Assembly: GCF_003386095.1 (NCBI RefSeq)
Contig: NZ_QREG01000002.1
Coordinates: 64,724 to 128,723, forward strand
Source: Marinoscillum furvescens DSM 4134
GTDB taxonomy: Bacteria; Bacteroidota; Bacteroidia; Cytophagales; Cyclobacteriaceae
DNA: 64,000 bases
Direction of reading: 5' to 3'
Of the stretch, positions 1 to 9,211 are shown piece by piece (the stretch's first letter is position 1; each line of letters starts with the position of its first letter). The position numbers were made by a program, and so were the translations under genes. The notes beneath the pieces are model-generated. The model saw only the letters and a list, made by a program, of their open reading frames with translations, had not been told where the DNA came from and did no database searches.

Positions 1-812
1 AGCGTGTTCACAAATGTACTATGAACTACCAGGTCCGCATTTAGATTGCCGATTGGATTTCGGTTATTTTCGCTGTAACCTGAAAAGACCAAATTGTCAT
101 CATTGCTCTGATAAGCTGACGCCAGCGCGGCAATGATCTGATCATCATGATCGCTTCTATTACTCAGCCGATTTAAGTATCGTGCCTTCAGTCCGTAAGC
201 AGTTTTGAGCCAAAGTCCAATATTTCCTCCATAAAACTGATCTACACCAGCAAAATCATCCTCAGCACCTTTTCCTAAATCTGCAATTCCACCTTCTAGC
301 AAAGCCAATACTTCTGCATAAATTGCTTCCTGGGTATCAACTTTAGGGTTTTGAATCTGAGTAGGCTTACCCGTTTCAGAATAAGGGATATCTCCAAACA
401 AATCAGTTGCGACTGCCAGAGTATAGGCTTTCAGCACCTTTGCACACCCTGCAAAATTCCAACTTTCATTCGCTTCAGCACGGGTGATGATTTGCTCAAA
501 ATCATTGAGTGTATAGTACATCTGTACCCATGTAGGAGTAGCTGTAAAGTCTGCTCGATAACCATTGTTGGTGGAGTTTGACAGTAGCTCCGAAAATGTA
601 GCGGCTGCCACAGCTGAAGTATTACCCATAACATTGGTCACCAGGCGCTCGGATGCAGCGACCCATACATTGACCGGCAGGACCTGCTGCGGGTTGAGTG
701 CGTTTGGATCCGTATCTATTTCATTGAGCACTTCATCACTACAGCTCCATCCAAAAGTGCTCATACTAAGTATCAGAATGGATTTGATGATATTTTTATT
801 GATCGAATTCAT
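1..812 (-). CDS. SusD/RagB-family surface lipoprotein (3' end outside the window)
   Basis: The reading frame opens with ATG at 812 and runs off the left edge, so only about 270 N-terminal residues are visible. It begins with a lipoprotein signal peptide ending in FGWSC (Cys24), followed by SDE, an acidic stretch typical of Bacteroidota surface lipoproteins. The segment after it (NPQQVLPVNVWVAASER) and the following helical repeats are typical of the SusD-like family, which forms the lid over a SusC channel and binds glycans at the cell surface. The gene lies 125 bp downstream of susC on the same strand, the standard SusC-SusD pair. The substrate cannot be read from the sequence; the nearby GH51-like enzyme suggests an arabinose-containing glycan (inference). 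Confidence 0.88.
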   Translation of the reverse strand, partial: MNSINKNIIKSILILSMSTFGWSCSDEVLNEIDTDPNALNPQQVLPVNVWVAASERLVTNVMGNTSAVAAATFSELLSNSTNNGYRADFTATPTWVQMYYTLNDFEQIITRAEANESWNFAGCAKVLKAYTLAVATDLFGDIPYSETGKPTQIQNPKVDTQEAIYAEVLALLEGGIADLGKGAEDDFAGVDQFYGGNIGLWLKTAYGLKARYLNRLSNRSDHDDQIIAALASAYQSNDDNLVFSGYSENNRNPIGNLNADLVVHSTFVNT

Positions 813-937
813 GTCGTTAATATTTTATAATGCGTGCCGAAGTAAGACATTGAAGTCATGAGCCAAACATTCATCCTTCAGGTGATCATGATGTCGAATG
901 ATTGAACTCATTACTTCAGGCATTTACATTTAGTTGG

Positions 938-3900
938 TTAAAAAACAAGCTTTAAGCCTCCACCAAAGCTCTTGGTCACCGGATAAGTACTGTACTCGAT
1001 ACCGAATGTCTCGCCTTCGGTCTGTCTCAGGTTTTCCGGATCTGAATTCGGGTAGTCCGTGATGAGTAGCAAGTTTCTCCCCACGATGTATGCCGAAATA
1101 CCCGAAAACAGCGGTACATCAACCACCTTCGTAAGGTCAAAATCCAACCGCAGTTCACGTAATCGCACAAAAGACGTCTCATAAGTGTAAAACTCATTGT
1201 TGCCATCTACGCCACCTCTCCAGGGGGCATCAAAATATGCCTGACCTTTAACGATCGCTATATCGTTAGCCTCGCCGGTAGATACAATCTCCCCATCTAC
1301 GACACTGCCTTTGACCCCATCTATCACTACTTCCGTTTCTCGATCTTCAGTAAAAGCAAATGTTCCTAAACGTCCTCCTAATCGATTTGGTCCTGAAAAT
1401 TGATTTCCACCTTTTCTCCAGTCAATCTGAGCGGAAAGCGACACAAACTTGTAAGTAAACCGATTGATAAATGACATTTCAAAATCAATAGGCGCCTCTG
1501 CATAAGTTTGTGGGGTTATGGAAGTGAGAGGTATCCCAGTGGAGCTATCTACGATGATACGGCCTTGATCATCTCGTGCGTAGACTCGACCTCTGAGCGC
1601 TGGAAACCGCCTGCCTTCTTCCACTACCAGCGACATTCCATTAAAACCAGATTCATTGTAAGCGAGCCTCTTCACACCTGTTTCATCATCCGTTTCTACT
1701 CCTTCTGAGGTGATTTCAGTAACTACATTGTTATAGGAAGTAAAATTGGTGGTCAAATCCCAGCGAAAACCATTAGTCACTATCGGAGCTACTGTCAACG
1801 AAATTTCATGTCCATTACTTTCTACGGTAGCGGCATTTTCTAAAATGGAGGACGCAGTAGTAGAAGCAGGTAGCTGTCGCTCAATGATCTGATCTTCGGT
1901 TCGTGTATCAAAATAGGTGTAATTAAAATTGATTCGATCATTTAGGAAACCAAGGGCCAGATTATATTCCATTCCTTTTGTATTAACTGGGCGTAAATCT
2001 GATGCGACAATTCGTTGACCAGAATTGGAAGCCGTAGGTCTGGAAGGTAATACACTGTGCCAGTTTCCATTAAAGGACACCACAGGATTAAAGGTGGCCT
2101 GCTGTATGAAGGTATTGGATGGCTGTTGTCCCACTTCAGAGTAATTCAAAGCGATCTTACCGAAATTTAAAATACTTTCATTGAGATCTAGCACTTCCGT
2201 AAATACCACACCTGCCCCAATATTGCCATAATTAAACGTACGGTTTCCTTCTGGCATATTCGATAAGTAATCAGAGCGAATGGCTCCATTTAGGAAAAAA
2301 GCGTCATTATAATTGAAATCCGCATTGGCAAGAAAGCCTACGTTTCTACGGCGACCGTCATGGGTGGTGGCCCTACCTATCACGTCACCATCGGTGTTGC
2401 TTGCTTTGTGCAATCCAGCCACCAGCATTCCTCCATTTAGAGCCGTGAATTGGTTGATTCCGTCATCATGGATAAATTCATTACCTACCATAATGCGAGC
2501 GTTGAATCCCGTAAAAAGCTGTTTCTTAAATGTTAATCCGGCAAAAGAGTTGTATTGAATCTGGTTGCTGTTAAACTCTGATATGTAACCATTGTTAGTC
2601 AGCGTATTGACTCCATAGTGCAAATTATATTTCTCTCGAACAATAACTCCATTGTCGGCGGCTGAGTTGAAACCGAACCTTACTTGAAAGTCCAGCCACT
2701 CAGCAAAATCATATCGCAAATAGGCATTACCGAGGACATTGATCTGCGTATTATCATTATAACGGTTATTGGCCATCCAAATGTTATTTGGAAAGTTTCT
2801 CCACCCTGTAGGGCTATATGGCTCCCCAAGCATATGCTGTGAAATACCTCCAAGATCGTAAGAGGCAGGTTTGGAATTAATCAACGCCAAAGGATTGGTG
2901 TCGCTTGCCGGCCCTTGATCTATACTTCTTACCTCGCGATGAATGAGTGATACCAGTGTTCCTACTGTCAACTTATCCGTGAGATACAAATCACCAGAAA
3001 CATTTAGGTTATACCGCTTCATGTAGGTATTCGGTACAATACCGTCTTGATTGGTGTAGGCAAACCCAATATTGACATTGCTGGATTGGCCCCGTTGTTC
3101 CAAATTTACACTGGTGTTTAGCGTGTGCCCATTTCTAAAGAAAGCTTCATAAGCATCATAAAATTGGGGCTGAACCTCGCCTCCCACATGATCTAGCGTA
3201 TAAGCGCCCAGGGTATCCATTCGCGGACCATAGTTGAGACCACTGGTTTGAGAAAATGCCCCATTACTGCCCTGAGCATACGTTTTCTGAAAGTCTGGTG
3301 TAACCGCTATCCGATCAACCGTATAATTGGTATTGAAAGTAATTTTTGTGGACCCGATATCCGCTCCTTTACCGCGTTTGGTCGTCACCACGATCACTCC
3401 ATTATTCGCTGCCACACCATAGAGAGCAGCAGCAGCTCCTCCTTTTAGTACATTGATCGATTCGATTTGAGATGGGTCCAAATTATCTGCATCACCACGA
3501 GCACCATCTATGATAAATAAGGGCTTGTTACTACCACCAAAGCTATTCTGCCCCCGGATGAGCACATTATTGAGCCCCCCTCCAGGCTGCCCACTACCCT
3601 GATTTACACTAACACCAGCGATTTTTCCCTGCAACGAATTTACCAAGTTTGGCTGAGCGCCTTTAGTAATTGTCTCAGAGTCTATATTCTGTGATGAGTA
3701 GGTCAGTGTTTTGGCGTCTTTTTCAATTCCAAATGCAGTTACAACAACCTCTTCCAGAGACGAAAGGTCAGCATACAGTGTGACGGAAACCTCAGAGCGA
3801 CCTGCTAAGGCTACCTCCTGAGGGTTAAACCCTACAAATGAAATCACGATGACTGCCTCCGGACCTGATACACTAAGCTGAAATTTCCCTTCCAGATCAG

Positions 3901-4393
3901 TAATGGTGCCATTAGTGGTACCTTTTTCGAGTACCGTAGCACCTGGCAAAGGTTCACCGTCTGCATCATGCACTGTGCCAGACACTTCAGTATCTGGTGA
4001 AATGCCTTCCTCTACGGTTTCATGAGAATCATCTTTAGGATAGATGTGAATATTGTCATCTACTCGCTTAAAGCGCAAGGAAGTTTTCACAGAAATTTCT
4101 TCCAGCACTTTGCCTAGCGGGCGCTTTTTGGCATGCAAACTCAAACTTTTTTGAGTATCTATCAGGTCATTGTTAAAGGAAAAATGAAAAGGAGTTTTTT
4201 CCTCTAAGATGCCCAATACTTCAAGCACAGTGGCTTCTTTCACCGAAACAGACAATTCTATTTCGTAAAGGCTCTTTCCCTGAGCTTTGGTCTCAGACGC
4301 CAGGAGCAGACTTGCCGAAACAGTCTGGATTATCATGAGTATGAGTACAAACCTTGACATCCTGATTAGGTCATTCAGTACATAATTTTTCAT
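938..4393 (-). CDS. SusC/RagA-family TonB-dependent transporter with N-terminal STN domain
   Basis: About 1151 residues. I start at ATG 4393; the frame extends eight codons upstream but would need a TTG. After a signal peptide (to about residue 38) come an STN (secretin/TonB short N-terminal) domain at about 45-120, a carboxypeptidase-regulatory-like domain at about 135-215 (EVSGTVHDADGEPLPGATV), a plug domain at about 220-345 (GVSVNQGSGQPGGG, VLIRGQNS, PLFIIDGA) and a long beta-barrel ending in Phe (GGGLKLVF). The family imports oligosaccharides, or more rarely peptides, across the outer membrane using TonB energy. The STN domain signals to a periplasmic anti-sigma factor, matching the FecR and ECF sigma genes directly upstream. 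SusD follows downstream. Confidence 0.95.
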   Translation of the reverse strand: MKNYVLNDLIRMSRFVLILMIIQTVSASLLLASETKAQGKSLYEIELSVSVKEATVLEVLGILEEKTPFHFSFNNDLIDTQKSLSLHAKKRPLGKVLEEISVKTSLRFKRVDDNIHIYPKDDSHETVEEGISPDTEVSGTVHDADGEPLPGATVLEKGTTNGTITDLEGKFQLSVSGPEAVIVISFVGFNPQEVALAGRSEVSVTLYADLSSLEEVVVTAFGIEKDAKTLTYSSQNIDSETITKGAQPNLVNSLQGKIAGVSVNQGSGQPGGGLNNVLIRGQNSFGGSNKPLFIIDGARGDADNLDPSQIESINVLKGGAAAALYGVAANNGVIVVTTKRGKGADIGSTKITFNTNYTVDRIAVTPDFQKTYAQGSNGAFSQTSGLNYGPRMDTLGAYTLDHVGGEVQPQFYDAYEAFFRNGHTLNTSVNLEQRGQSSNVNIGFAYTNQDGIVPNTYMKRYNLNVSGDLYLTDKLTVGTLVSLIHREVRSIDQGPASDTNPLALINSKPASYDLGGISQHMLGEPYSPTGWRNFPNNIWMANNRYNDNTQINVLGNAYLRYDFAEWLDFQVRFGFNSAADNGVIVREKYNLHYGVNTLTNNGYISEFNSNQIQYNSFAGLTFKKQLFTGFNARIMVGNEFIHDDGINQFTALNGGMLVAGLHKASNTDGDVIGRATTHDGRRRNVGFLANADFNYNDAFFLNGAIRSDYLSNMPEGNRTFNYGNIGAGVVFTEVLDLNESILNFGKIALNYSEVGQQPSNTFIQQATFNPVVSFNGNWHSVLPSRPTASNSGQRIVASDLRPVNTKGMEYNLALGFLNDRINFNYTYFDTRTEDQIIERQLPASTTASSILENAATVESNGHEISLTVAPIVTNGFRWDLTTNFTSYNNVVTEITSEGVETDDETGVKRLAYNESGFNGMSLVVEEGRRFPALRGRVYARDDQGRIIVDSSTGIPLTSITPQTYAEAPIDFEMSFINRFTYKFVSLSAQIDWRKGGNQFSGPNRLGGRLGTFAFTEDRETEVVIDGVKGSVVDGEIVSTGEANDIAIVKGQAYFDAPWRGGVDGNNEFYTYETSFVRLRELRLDFDLTKVVDVPLFSGISAYIVGRNLLLITDYPNSDPENLRQTEGETFGIEYSTYPVTKSFGGGLKLVF

Positions 4394-4549
4394 TAATTTT
4401 ACATGTTTAGTTAACAATAAGGTTGGCTAAATGCGTGTATTGGATTTTGGGTCGCCAAACTTTGAAATGCAATACACATACATCTGGTGCCGGTTTTCCG
4501 GCATCATTTGTTCCGGGCTATCCGGTATCTGGGGTCATCATCTCTTCCA

Positions 4550-5578
4550 TCAGTTTTTGGTTATAATTACACGTTTATCTTCTATCTTATAAGCAAAGCG
4601 TGAAGTCACGCCCACACCTTGTAGTATTTTTTCAAGTGATGCATTTTGGTAGCGGCCTGTATATGCCCCTTCTGGCATTCCGTTCGGTAGTTCAAAACTT
4701 ACCCCATACCATTGCTCTAATCTTTCAAATACCTCAGCTATTGGTGTATTGTTAAATACCATCAACCCATCTTTCCAACCAATCACCTGATCATAATGAA
4801 AGTTAGCAACCTTTATGGCGCTTTCAGGTGCGCGTAGAATGGCTTGCTGGGCAGGTAAGAGCGTAGCAGCGCTTCCAGCGCCTCCACTAACCTCCACTTT
4901 TCCGGTCACCACCGCTACAGATTCTACTACCTCTTCTGGATAACTTCTTACGTTGAATGAGGTACCCAACACCCGTGTGGTGATATTGGATGCATGGACC
5001 AGAAAAGGCTTTTGTTCGTCTCTGGTCACATCAAAAAACGCCTCCCCTGTAAGAAAAACATTTCGTTTTGCCCCAAATGGCTGCTCATATGTCAGCTTGC
5101 TTTCTGCATTCAGGATCACCCGTGTACCATCTGGTAGTTTTACTCTTAACTTTTGGCCTTTAAGCGTTTCCTTTACCACGTGTTGGCGCTGAAGTTGGGC
5201 TATATCAGAATTTCTCGTCGGCAAAACGTAAACGAGTACGAGAGTGGCACATACCAAAATAGCCAGTGCCGCAGCAGCAGCGAGCCATACTTTTTTGGTA
5301 TTCGCTTCCTTCCCTGGGTTGGTGTGCTTATGGCGATGGTGAGCCACCACGCTGGTGAGCAATGTGCCATAAGTTTCCTCCGGCATTTGGTACTGGTGCT
5401 TATAGCTGGTGGCCTGAATAACATTTTTGGCTTTAGCTACAATCCTTCCCCTGCCTGGATCCTGCTCTATCCAACGTGCCCAATAGTGATCGGACTCTGG
5501 GCTGGGCTGGGTCACCCACTTGATAAAGTGCTCATTTTGGAGCAAATCAAGAAAGGTATCGTTTGAAGCGTTTGTCAT
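4550..5578 (-). CDS. FecR-family anti-sigma factor
   Basis: 342 residues, ATG at 5578. An N-terminal cytoplasmic part (about 1-95) resembles the sigma-binding region. A single membrane segment lies at about 96-118 (VWLAAAAALAILVCATLVLV). The periplasmic FecR domain follows at about 140-235 (LKVKLPDGTRVILNAESKLTY-like, LTGEAFFDV, VLGTSFNVRSY), then a C-terminal DUF4974 domain at about 270-342 that resembles an STN fold. The family holds an ECF sigma factor inactive until the outer-membrane transporter signals ligand. It lies between the sigma gene (144 bp upstream) and susC (about 155 bp downstream), all on one strand, so it most likely relays signals from the STN domain of that SusC. Confidence 0.93.
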   Translation of the reverse strand: MTNASNDTFLDLLQNEHFIKWVTQPSPESDHYWARWIEQDPGRGRIVAKAKNVIQATSYKHQYQMPEETYGTLLTSVVAHHRHKHTNPGKEANTKKVWLAAAAALAILVCATLVLVYVLPTRNSDIAQLQRQHVVKETLKGQKLRVKLPDGTRVILNAESKLTYEQPFGAKRNVFLTGEAFFDVTRDEQKPFLVHASNITTRVLGTSFNVRSYPEEVVESVAVVTGKVEVSGGAGSAATLLPAQQAILRAPESAIKVANFHYDQVIGWKDGLMVFNNTPIAEVFERLEQWYGVSFELPNGMPEGAYTGRYQNASLEKILQGVGVTSRFAYKIEDKRVIITKN

Positions 5579-5722
5579 AGTACCGGGTATTTGGTGCTAT
5601 AGAGACAGCACTCCCCGAAATGACCATACCTATTTTTACTTTTTTTTGATTTATTTTTCAAAAAGCTACAAATACACCAAAAAACACAGCAAATAAGCTT
5701 TGCATTTGATCAATTTTACAAT

Positions 5723-6376
5723 TTAAAGTGACGCTGATCTCAGCAACAAGAGTAAAACAAGTGTGTCTTTGAATGGGGCTAATCGCTTCTGAAGAGATTC
5801 TAACGCCCGGTAGGTAAGGGCCCGTGCAGATTTCACTTTGATATCCATGATTTCAGCTATTTCTGCATAGCTGAGGCCTTCGTAAAAATAAAGTAACAAG
5901 GCTTCCTTTTGCTGAACAGGCAGCTCGTTGAGGTGCTTTTCGAGTAAGGCATAGTCTTCAGACCGGTCTTCGCTGGTAGATGCCATGGCTAAACCGGCAA
6001 GGCTGATTTCGAACATTTCTTCATGCTCGCCCTGCAGCCACATGCGCTCCTCACGCTTTGCCTGCCGAAGCAATCGCCTGCGTAAGGAAACGAATAAATA
6101 TCCTTTGATCGATTTTACTTCCGACAGTCGATCTCGCCGATCAATAAGATCAAAAAATAGCTCTTGAATGGTGTCAGTGACTAATTCCTTTTGCCTTACG
6201 AGCTGGCACCCATAATTATAGAGATGATTGGCATAATGATGATAGATGTAAATCAGGCTTTCTTCATCTCCATGCAAAAACTTTTTCCAAATAACAGACT
6301 CATCTTTAATTGGAATCTTTTCGCCATTCACGAGATGTGACGATTCAGAATAGTCGTATAAGGAAGAAACTTTCAT
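5723..6376 (-). CDS. ECF-type RNA polymerase sigma factor
   Basis: About 217 residues from ATG 6376; the frame continues 17 codons upstream only with a GTG start, so the internal ATG (MKVSSLYDYSES) is preferred. Region 2 is visible at about 35-100 (LHGDEESLIYIYHHYANHL, TDTIQELFFDL, KGYLFVSLRRRLL), and region 4 with a helix-turn-helix at about 145-195 (LPVQQKEALLLYFYEGLSYAEIAEIM, SARALTYRAL). This is the sigma-70 subfamily that Bacteroidota pair with FecR and SusC. It probably drives the susC-susD operon when released. A hydrophobic C-terminal tail (LVLLLLL) is unusual for a cytoplasmic sigma factor but may simply be a helix end. Confidence 0.92.
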   Translation of the reverse strand: MKVSSLYDYSESSHLVNGEKIPIKDESVIWKKFLHGDEESLIYIYHHYANHLYNYGCQLVRQKELVTDTIQELFFDLIDRRDRLSEVKSIKGYLFVSLRRRLLRQAKREERMWLQGEHEEMFEISLAGLAMASTSEDRSEDYALLEKHLNELPVQQKEALLLYFYEGLSYAEIAEIMDIKVKSARALTYRALESLQKRLAPFKDTLVLLLLLRSASL

Positions 6377-6519
6377 CTGAACAACATTTGGGAGCCATAT
6401 TCGGGCTAAAAAGCCAGAATATTTCACTCGGGTTTAGGTAGGACTTTCACCAATTTGCTGAATTTCAACCCAATAACCAAATGTTGCCTAACCGATTGAA
6501 TGCTGAAGTCGTGCTATTT

Positions 6520-8193
6520 TTACTTCTCTCGATCAAAAACCAGTACGTTTACAGATTGAGGTAAGAGCGTGACTTGCTGGCCTGCGTCTAACTGACCAAC
6601 AGCACTGCCCCATAGCGTACTTTTCCTTTGGGAGGCATCCCCGCTAATGGAATGGTGAGTATACGAATTGCCAAGGTCCATCGCGTCAAATTGGATTGCC
6701 AATGCAATCTTTTTGTCAAAATGCCGGTTGATGGCATGAATGTATACCTGCTTGTCATCTGCCGTGACTATCAAATCTACAAGAGCCACCCGCTCTGCAG
6801 GCAAAACACCGCTTACCTTGTATGGTTGCGTGTAAAATTGATTGTTTGACAACTCACTTTTCAGTACCACATTTCCGTGATACCGGGAGTAAAGCCCCGT
6901 CACCATACCTGATGGGAACAACTCGGGCTCCTTTGTGGCATCATCGATGCGGATGCTGTTGATGTCCCAGCTGTTGCCCACGAGCATCGATTGATTAGCG
7001 ATTTTGATGTGATCGCTTGCACGCATAAAAGCATGTAAAAACCCAGCGGCCCCAAGGCCTTTGGCATGGAGGGACTCTACCAACTGCTCCTCCTGCACCT
7101 GATTGTTTTTTAATGCTAACCATCCATTCCAATTCCATTCGGTAATGGCGACTTGCACGCCGGCCTCTTTCAAATACTCAAAATCCGTATTGATGATTTC
7201 CGAAAATCCGGTGGAGGGATTGATTCCCGGCAATGCGATCCAGGCATAATAAAGTTCCTCTTGCGATAGTGCTACCTCCTCACCCTCAGCATTGTAAAAA
7301 GCCCTCATCTCCCACGGGTGGTAGATGTGGTGCGCCAGGTAGCTGAACTGACCTTGGAAATGCTGTAGTGCCGGCGCAGCAAACCCCCGTGTACTTCCTT
7401 CTAATATGAGCTCAATGCCCGGATCTACACGCTTCATTTCCTGAAGGTATTGAGTGACTGTTTTCACATAGTTTTCCTCTATATCAGCTGGCAATGGTGA
7501 TTGGTTGTACCGTAGGCCCTCGTCCACATCAAACCAGTTGAGTTCATTCCCAATCTGAAAATAGCGGACGTTGTAAGGTGCTTGTCTGCCATTTTTCATT
7601 CGCAAAAGAACATATTGTTCATATTTTGGAGGCAGATGGTCAGAGAGCTGGCCATTGCAGTAAGCCAACAGGGCAGCAGCATATTCAGCACCTTGCATGA
7701 TAGAAACACTATCAAATAGCGCAAGTTTTAGGTTGGTAACCAAAAGGGGCTCAAAGTCTAATTGCTCAGAAAGCTCCAGAAACTCATCAAGCCCGAGCTC
7801 ATTATTGGATACCACCACCCCATTGCGGCCGTCATAGGGCGGCCGCTGCGGACTATCTCTATCAGGAGCATTGTCTATGAGCTCTGTCCAAAAGTAAGCA
7901 TCCACATCGGTACCGCCGGGAAACCTCACAATGGTCACCTTCAGGGAGTCCATTAAGTCTACTACATCACTCCGAAAGGTATTGGCTTTCACATCCCACG
8001 CCAGGTCTGCACCAGACTCCCCTGACCAATTGCATTTTTCAAAAAAATGACCAAACACCCGGTCGTCGAGCGTTCCCACTGGCTCATCAGTAATCGTTAA
8101 TTGCACTTGTGCTGGCAAAGTGGTGACCGTCAGCAGGCAAACTAGCAGCAAAAAACAGGACACTATATGGAGGAAACTTCCTTTTATCGTCAT
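6520..8193 (-). CDS. GH51-like alpha-L-arabinofuranosidase, secreted
   Basis: 557 residues with an N-terminal signal peptide (hydrophobic 8-28, cleavage near PAQ). The (beta/alpha)8 hydrolase core has a GNE motif (IGNELNW) with the likely acid/base Glu217, and TEWNW with the likely nucleophile Glu352, spaced as in clan GH-A family GH51. The FGHFFEKCNWSGE segment near residue 47 also fits GH51 enzymes. The C-terminal 130 residues form a beta-sandwich-like region. Such enzymes remove arabinofuranosyl side chains from arabinan or arabinoxylan. It lies upstream of and collinear with the sigma/FecR/SusCD genes, suggesting a common glycan target. A related GH-A family cannot be excluded without a profile search. 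Confidence 0.82.
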   Translation of the reverse strand: MTIKGSFLHIVSCFLLLVCLLTVTTLPAQVQLTITDEPVGTLDDRVFGHFFEKCNWSGESGADLAWDVKANTFRSDVVDLMDSLKVTIVRFPGGTDVDAYFWTELIDNAPDRDSPQRPPYDGRNGVVVSNNELGLDEFLELSEQLDFEPLLVTNLKLALFDSVSIMQGAEYAAALLAYCNGQLSDHLPPKYEQYVLLRMKNGRQAPYNVRYFQIGNELNWFDVDEGLRYNQSPLPADIEENYVKTVTQYLQEMKRVDPGIELILEGSTRGFAAPALQHFQGQFSYLAHHIYHPWEMRAFYNAEGEEVALSQEELYYAWIALPGINPSTGFSEIINTDFEYLKEAGVQVAITEWNWNGWLALKNNQVQEEQLVESLHAKGLGAAGFLHAFMRASDHIKIANQSMLVGNSWDINSIRIDDATKEPELFPSGMVTGLYSRYHGNVVLKSELSNNQFYTQPYKVSGVLPAERVALVDLIVTADDKQVYIHAINRHFDKKIALAIQFDAMDLGNSYTHHSISGDASQRKSTLWGSAVGQLDAGQQVTLLPQSVNVLVFDREK

Positions 8194-8356
8194 AGGTATG
8201 AAGTGATATTTAGCATAAAAATGTGATGATACGCTAAAATAAATAGTATGCTATCCTAGCTTATAGGGTGTGGATTGTCGTTACAGAAGTAGAAAGGGCA
8301 AGAATTGATCGCACAACTGTCGGACGCTGACAGTAATGCTATTGGTCTAATTCACG
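8194..8356. other. Upstream region of the arabinofuranosidase gene
   Basis: No gene seen. It holds a small inverted repeat CTGTC-N7-GACAG at 8317-8333 and A/T-rich sequence just before the ATG at 8193 (minus strand). No convincing TAnnTTTG promoter box was found. Confidence 0.4.
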
Positions 8357-8940
8357 GAAAAACCAACGATGGTCGTTGGTTCGGTAAACGCCGTAAAACA
8401 AAAAACACTCCCAATTGCTTAGAAGTGTTTCCCTTATGAGCCCCCAGTCGGATTCTTCCGTAGGAATGCCTGCGGCAGAACCAAACGACCGGTCGTTTGG
8501 TTCGGTAAACGCCTTAAAATAAAAAAAACACTCCCAATTGCTTAGAAGTGTTTCCTTAATGAGCCCCCAGTCGGATTCTTCCGCAGGAATGCCCGTGGCA
8601 GAACCAACGATGGTCGTTGGTTCGGTAATCGTCTTAAACAAAAAAAACACTCCCAATTTCTTAGAAGTGTTTCCCTTATGAGCCCCCAGTCGGATTCTTC
8701 CACAGGAATGCCTGCGGCAGAACCAAACGACTGGTCGTTGGTTCGGTAAACGCCTTAAAACAAAAAAACACTCCCAATTGCTTAGAAGTGTTTTCCTTAT
8801 GAGCCCCCAGTCGGATTCTTCCACAGGAATGCCTGCGGCAGAACCAAACGACTGGTCGTTGGTTCGGCAAACGCCTTAAAACAAAAAAACACTCCCAATT
8901 GCTTAGAAGTGTTTTCCTTATGAGCCCCCAGTCGGATTCG
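8357..8940 (-). repeat. Tandem array of tRNA-Thr 3'-half plus terminator units
   Basis: On the plus strand the motif cactcccaatt recurs at 8406, 8529, 8648, 8769 and 8890, giving periods of 123, 119, 121 and 121 bp. Read on the minus (tRNA) strand, each unit has the 3' part of the adjacent tRNA-Thr (T-stem and acceptor 3' strand), a 22-nt insert splitting the T-loop between TTC and GAAT, then the tRNA's rho-independent terminator hairpin and T-run. The insert itself is two micro-hairpins (TGCC-gca-GGCA and TTCC-tgt-GGAA). Another inverted repeat (GAACCAACGA/TCGTTGGTTC) precedes each T-arm. Units are near-identical, with no spacers, so this is not CRISPR. An open frame across the array (8339-8824, minus) is a by-product. 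Confidence 0.9.
8883..8914 (-). terminator. Rho-independent terminator of tRNA-Thr
   Basis: On the minus strand, AACACTTC pairs with GGGAGTGTT across a loop of about 10 nt and is followed by seven T. It lies about 10 nt beyond the tRNA 3' end. Four further copies occur in the repeat array, in 8400-8800. Confidence 0.85.
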
Positions 8941-8996
8941 AACCAACGACCTACTGATTACAAGTCAGTTGCTCTGGCCAGCTGAGCTATGGAGGC
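8923..8996 (-). tRNA. tRNA-Thr (anticodon TGT)
   Basis: A 74-nt cloverleaf without encoded CCA. The acceptor is GCCTCCA/TGGGGGC with one T-G pair. The D-arm is GCTC/GAGC. The anticodon stem ACTGA/TCAGT closes loop CTTGTAA with anticodon TGT, which reads ACA and related threonine codons. The T-stem is GTTGG/CCGAC with loop TTCGAAT, and the discriminator is U. This copy is intact, unlike the partial copies on both sides. Confidence 0.96.
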
Positions 8997-9063
8997 TTCA
9001 ATTATATTTTCCGCTTTCAGGATTCAGCATTTTCTTCGTTAAGAAATCGCTGTGCGTATCACC

Positions 9064-9108
9064 GCTCAGCTGCTGAGCCCTGCCTGCCGGCAAGGCAGGT
9101 ATGGAGGC
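9064..9108 (-). repeat. tRNA-Thr 5'-end fragment split by a palindrome
   Basis: Read on the minus strand, positions 9108-9100 repeat the first nine bases of tRNA-Thr (GCCTCCATA). A 21-bp GC-rich palindrome (9099-9079, CCTGCC...GGCAGG) follows, and then GCTCAG, which continues the tRNA D-stem but is immediately followed by its own reverse complement (GCTCAG-CAG-CTGAGC). So a partial pseudo-copy lies upstream of the real tRNA, with the insert after tRNA position 9. The rest of 8997-9211 has another hairpin (AGCGAT-aaacc-ATCGCT, 9115-9131) and no gene. Confidence 0.7.
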
Positions 9109-9211
9109 CTAACAAGCGATAAACCATCGCTGTGTCATTGTTGCTCTGTGTAAAAGCGAGTGCAAATGTAATCTTACATTTCAAAAATGCAAAGACACTC
9201 AAGAAAAAAAA

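Noticed and set aside
4488-4503. TGCCGG-TTTT-CCGGCA hairpin as a terminator between fecR and susC
   Set aside because: No T-run follows on the minus strand; left as an unexplained small hairpin.
8339-8824. A 161-codon open frame with internal repeats (minus strand)
   Set aside because: It runs through the tRNA-Thr 3'-half/terminator array. Unit lengths (123, 119, 121) do not keep one frame, and the product is a translation of tRNA and terminator sequence.
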